This document shows, in pieces, positions 14,602 to 16,546 of a stretch of DNA of 16,546 nt (positions within the stretch are counted from its first letter, which is position 1; every line of letters begins with the position of its first letter). Source of the DNA: JASJCL01 sp050291585. Its GTDB lineage: Bacteria > Desulfobacterota > Desulfobacteria > Desulfobacterales > Desulfosarcinaceae. Where the stretch lies: NCBI GenBank assembly GCA_050291585.1, contig JBNKKA010000093.1, positions 1-16,546 on the forward strand, in the 5' to 3' direction. The position numbers and the translations under genes were made by a program. Under the pieces are notes generated by a model, which searched no databases, had not been told where the DNA came from, and saw only the letters and a program-made list of their open reading frames with translations.

Positions 14602-15543
14602 TTACTCCTCCTCGGGCACCACCGGCGCCTGCGTTCGCGGGGGCAGCGTCAATGCGGGGCTGCCTTGGGTATTCTGAATCACGATGGTGTGCTGGCCGCC
14701 CTGATCCTTCTCATAAGCGGTGGCCCACTTCTGCTGGGTGAGAAACTGCAGCAGGGCCTGGTTGGTGGCGCCATCGGATCCACCCACCGATGCCTGCAGA
14801 GACTGGATGCCCTGCAGGTAGGCCGCATAGAGCTTGCGGATTCGGCTGGCCTCCTGATCGGCGGCGTAGTTTTCTGCTTCGGCAATCAGTTCGCGGCGTT
14901 TTTTCTCTTCTGTTGCTTCCACCAATTTGTCCCCGAAGCGCGTCTCCTTGAGGACGAAGCTTACGATTTCGATGCCGTACTTCTCTTCCAGGGTAGGTCC
15001 GCCCTCGTTGATGGGCCGGGACTTGAGGGCCGTGAAAATCGTTTCCTTGATCTGTTCCCGGTCGCTGATCAGCTGGTCCACCTTTTGGGCCTGGAGGTTG
15101 TCTTTGACGATGCCGTCATAGTCCCCCTGTAGCAGTTCCAGGGGGCGGAGATTCTCGATGGCCCAGGTATCCAGGTTGCGGATGCGGTAGGTGAGGGCCG
15201 AGGATGTCCACAGGGCCACGTTACCCCTGGAGATGATGCGCATGGGGGCCATATCTCCGCCCAGAAAAAGGGTCTGATTCATCAAGGGCACTTCCTGCTC
15301 GATGCGCGTGAAGTAGGGCAGGCGGGCGTGCCAGCCCACATCGGTGACCGCTTCACGGTGACCGCCCAGGCGTTCGAGCACCACGGCGTAGTTCATCTTG
15401 ACCTTGAAGATGGTTTTTGTAGCATAGACCACCGCCGCCAGTCCGTAGATCAGGCCCGCTATGGTCGTCAGGGCGATAATTCGCCGCAGGATCTTTTTAA
15501 CAAAGGCTCTGCGCACAAATTGTTGGGTAGTGGGTTCGTCCAT
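14602..15543 (-). CDS. SPFH/band-7 (HflC/prohibitin-like) membrane protein
   Basis: 313 residues from ATG 15543, chosen for a strong AAGGAG (15549-15554 on the plus strand) five bases upstream. A basic N-tail precedes one transmembrane helix (about 22-42, IIALTTIAGLIYGLAAVVYA). The SPFH domain follows (~45-205): YAVVLERLGG, GWHARLPYF, a long helix with QLISDREQIKETIFTAL and the HflC-like YGIEIVSFVLKET. A charged coiled-coil (~206-250, EEKKRRELIAEAENYAADQE) and a Pro-rich tail ending VVPEEE complete it. SPFH proteins such as HflK/HflC, prohibitins and stomatins form large rings that enclose and restrain membrane proteases (FtsH). The coupled downstream gene encodes a dual-AAA Lon-like protease rather than FtsH. 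The coding bases for the final EEE also serve as its Shine-Dalgarno. Confidence 0.92.
   Translation of the reverse strand: MDEPTTQQFVRRAFVKKILRRIIALTTIAGLIYGLAAVVYATKTIFKVKMNYAVVLERLGGHREAVTDVGWHARLPYFTRIEQEVPLMNQTLFLGGDMAPMRIISRGNVALWTSSALTYRIRNLDTWAIENLRPLELLQGDYDGIVKDNLQAQKVDQLISDREQIKETIFTALKSRPINEGGPTLEEKYGIEIVSFVLKETRFGDKLVEATEEKKRRELIAEAENYAADQEASRIRKLYAAYLQGIQSLQASVGGSDGATNQALLQFLTQQKWATAYEKDQGGQHTIVIQNTQGSPALTLPPRTQAPVVPEEE
14605..14613 (-). promoter_or_regulatory. Shine-Dalgarno of the Lon-like gene embedded in the SPFH C-terminus
   Basis: GAGGAGGAG on the minus strand, which encodes the final Glu-Glu-Glu of the SPFH protein, is a strong Shine-Dalgarno for ATG 14600. The SPFH TAA (14604-14602) ends one base before that ATG, so the two genes are probably translationally coupled, a common arrangement for subunits of one complex. 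Confidence 0.7.
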
Positions 15544-15606
15544 GCAAGCTCCTTCCGACGGGGGGTCCGATATGGCGAATGATGATTGACGTGGGTTTCC
15601 CCTAAT

Positions 15607-15635
15607 CTTGTATCGATTGCAGAGAAGAAAACCAA
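15607..15635 (-). promoter_or_regulatory. Weak candidate promoter of the SPFH/Lon-like operon
   Basis: On the minus strand TTGGTT (15635-15630; 3 of 6 to -35), a 17-nt spacer and TACAAG (15612-15607; 4 of 6 to -10), about 64 bp before ATG 15543. The match is weak, and another sigma factor could equally be used; no clear heat-shock-type consensus was found. Confidence 0.22.
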
Positions 15636-15950
15636 GGTCCGCTTGAGGCGCCGACAGGCGAACCACAATGCGGATGAGATTTCCAGCCGTGCAGCGGGCG
15701 GGCTCAAAAATATGGGCCGCGGCGGATGTGGTCGAGGACTCGAGGTAGGGTGGAGAAGTTTACCGGTTGCACCAGATCCGTAGATTATGCACTACCCGCT
15801 GAGAAAACAGAGCTGCGAATATATACGACAGGGCTGCTATAGCTGGCAGGACCCTTGAACAGGTTGCTGCCATGGTTTGAGGGCCATCCCACTTTCTGTG
15901 GCGATGGATACCGGCGGTGAGCCCACAGCCTGCAACTTGCACCGGAACCA

Positions 15951-15992
15951 GACGCGTAGGCCTTGACGCGTAGGCCTTGACACGTAGGCCTT
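15951..15992 (+). repeat. Three tandem copies of a 14-bp repeat
   Basis: GACGCGTAGGCCTT occurs at 15951-15964 and 15965-15978 without change, and at 15979-15992 as GACACGTAGGCCTT (one difference). Each unit carries small palindromes (ACGCGT, AGGCCT). The array lies in the gap upstream of the SPFH/Lon-like operon. There are no spacers, so it is not a CRISPR array. Confidence 0.9.
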
Positions 15993-16170
15993 GCAGTCCG
16001 CGCGTCGGTGGCGTCAAACACCATTTGAACGAGACCAGTAAATCACAGGATATTGGAAAAAGCAAATATTTCGCGGGCATGAAACGAAGCCGCCTGGAAA
16101 CCACGGGTATCTATCAGCGGGTATCCGAAGGTATCCCTAACCCTGCCTAGTGAACGTCATGAGCTGAGCA

Positions 16171-16546
16171 TCATAGATTGTGGGCGAGCTGTAATTGATT
16201 TTTATGAATGGCTAAATTCATGCCGGTGTGTACGTACTCGTGGTGGCGCTCCTCAAAGGGCAGGTAGACGAGCAGGAACTTGCGCGGCTGGATATCGATC
16301 TGTTGGAGCAGTTCGGTGACCCGCTCCCGGGGGGTCAGGAAACTGGCGATGTTGAGCTTGAGGGTCTCAATAGCCTCTCTTAGAGGCAGGTTGACCGGGT
16401 GAGTGGCATTGGCGGCCGGCGGCAGCTGGGGGATCAGCTTGTCGATGGGTTGGTTGAGAGTCACGCTGGTGGCCAGGCGCAGGTAAAACTGGGGGCGCAC
16501 TTTGAAGGCCGGCCCCCAGAAGCGGAAATCGATCTTTTCCCACTGC
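16171..16546 (-). CDS. Unrecognised protein, C-terminal part (N-terminus beyond window)
   Basis: An open frame runs from the window edge to a TGA at 16171 (about 125 visible codons; the first base of the edge codon is cut). Reading from the edge: QWEKIDFRFWGPAFKVRPQF, then YLRLATSVTLNQPIDKLIP and a Pro-rich stretch (PQLPPAANATHPVNLP). A helical segment EAIETLKLNIASFL follows, then LLVYLPFEERHHEYVHTG and a C-terminus ending IHKNQLQLAHNL. An internal GTG at 16500 would be a shorter start, but the frame continues upstream with protein-like residues, so the gene probably extends beyond the window. No membrane segment or catalytic motif is visible here and I do not recognise the family. The protein-like composition and clean end support a real gene. 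It points the same way as the SPFH/Lon-like pair but is separated by ~630 bp, so a shared operon is not shown. Confidence 0.65.
   Translation of the reverse strand, partial: QWEKIDFRFWGPAFKVRPQFYLRLATSVTLNQPIDKLIPQLPPAANATHPVNLPLREAIETLKLNIASFLTPRERVTELLQQIDIQPRKFLLVYLPFEERHHEYVHTGMNLAIHKNQLQLAHNL

Larger units (their letters stand above)
15544..16170. other. ~630-bp intergenic region without a supported gene
   Basis: No convincing coding region: a 114-codon minus-strand reading frame (16104-15760) has Cys/Arg/His-rich, non-protein-like composition and no ribosome site, and part of it is simply translated tandem repeat. The region contains the presumed control region of the SPFH/Lon-like operon, a 14-bp tandem triplication at 15951-15992, and a repeated GGGTATC element around 16108-16135. 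The upstream same-strand gene ends at 16171, but I could not identify a terminator hairpin for it. Confidence 0.55.

Noticed and set aside
15544..15666. N-terminal extension of the SPFH protein
   Set aside because: The strong AAGGAG sits directly before ATG 15543, and the extension lacks a sensible N-terminus ahead of the membrane helix.
15951..15992. CRISPR-like short repeats
   Set aside because: Copies are directly adjacent, only 14 bp long, without spacers, leader or cas genes.
15760..16104. 114-codon minus-strand frame in the gap upstream of the SPFH gene
   Set aside because: No Shine-Dalgarno, odd Cys/Arg/His composition, and part of it is the translated 14-bp repeat.

Overview
The window reads as a chromosomal segment of a GC-rich Gram-negative bacterium. 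Outer-membrane architecture (a C-terminal barrel ending in Phe, a lipobox lipoprotein) supports this. The mix of Liv-type transport, an exosortase-type CAAX protease, CinA and an SPFH/Lon-type operon would fit a Desulfobacterota/deltaproteobacterial lineage, but that assignment is inference. I see no rRNA or tRNA genes, insertion sequences, phage genes or CRISPR arrays. There are twelve protein genes, two of them cut by the window edges.

Layout. (1) 1-1822, leftward: branched-chain amino acid ABC permeases LivM then LivH (cut at base 1), behind a near-consensus sigma70 promoter at 1794-1822. (2) 1964-3721, rightward: a CPBP/CAAX-type membrane protease and an ADP-ribosylglycohydrolase-fold protein with a degenerate metal site. 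The last 18 bp of the second gene, stop codon included, are repeated three times in tandem as palindromes. (3) 3793-4326, leftward: a small predicted lipoprotein whose upstream region carries two dyad structures. (4) 4649-11162, rightward, a tight run of four genes: a ~1018-residue secreted protein joining a zinc metallopeptidase domain, a TolB/PD40-type propeller and an Omp85-like barrel; cinA; a membrane-anchored alpha/beta hydrolase; and a metal-dependent amidohydrolase. The last three are joined by 4-bp ATGA overlaps. (5) 15543-11175, leftward: an SPFH/band-7 (HflC-like) membrane protein followed after 1 bp by a 1141-residue protein with two AAA+ modules and a C-terminal Lon-type (S16) protease domain with an apparent Ser-Lys dyad. 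(6) 15544-16170: a ~630-bp gap with a 14-bp tandem triplication. (7) 16171-16546: the C-terminal part of an unrecognised leftward gene.

How the genes may work together. The most interesting unit is the SPFH/dual-AAA/Lon pair. It looks like a functional analogue of HflKC-FtsH, with the membrane scaffold and a soluble ATP-dependent protease made from one coupled transcript; this is inference from domains and spacing. The four-gene run at 4649-11162 puts an unusual surface or periplasmic protease-barrel fusion with enzymes of pyridine-nucleotide repair (CinA) and hydrolysis. Co-transcription is likely from the spacing, but no shared pathway is evident.
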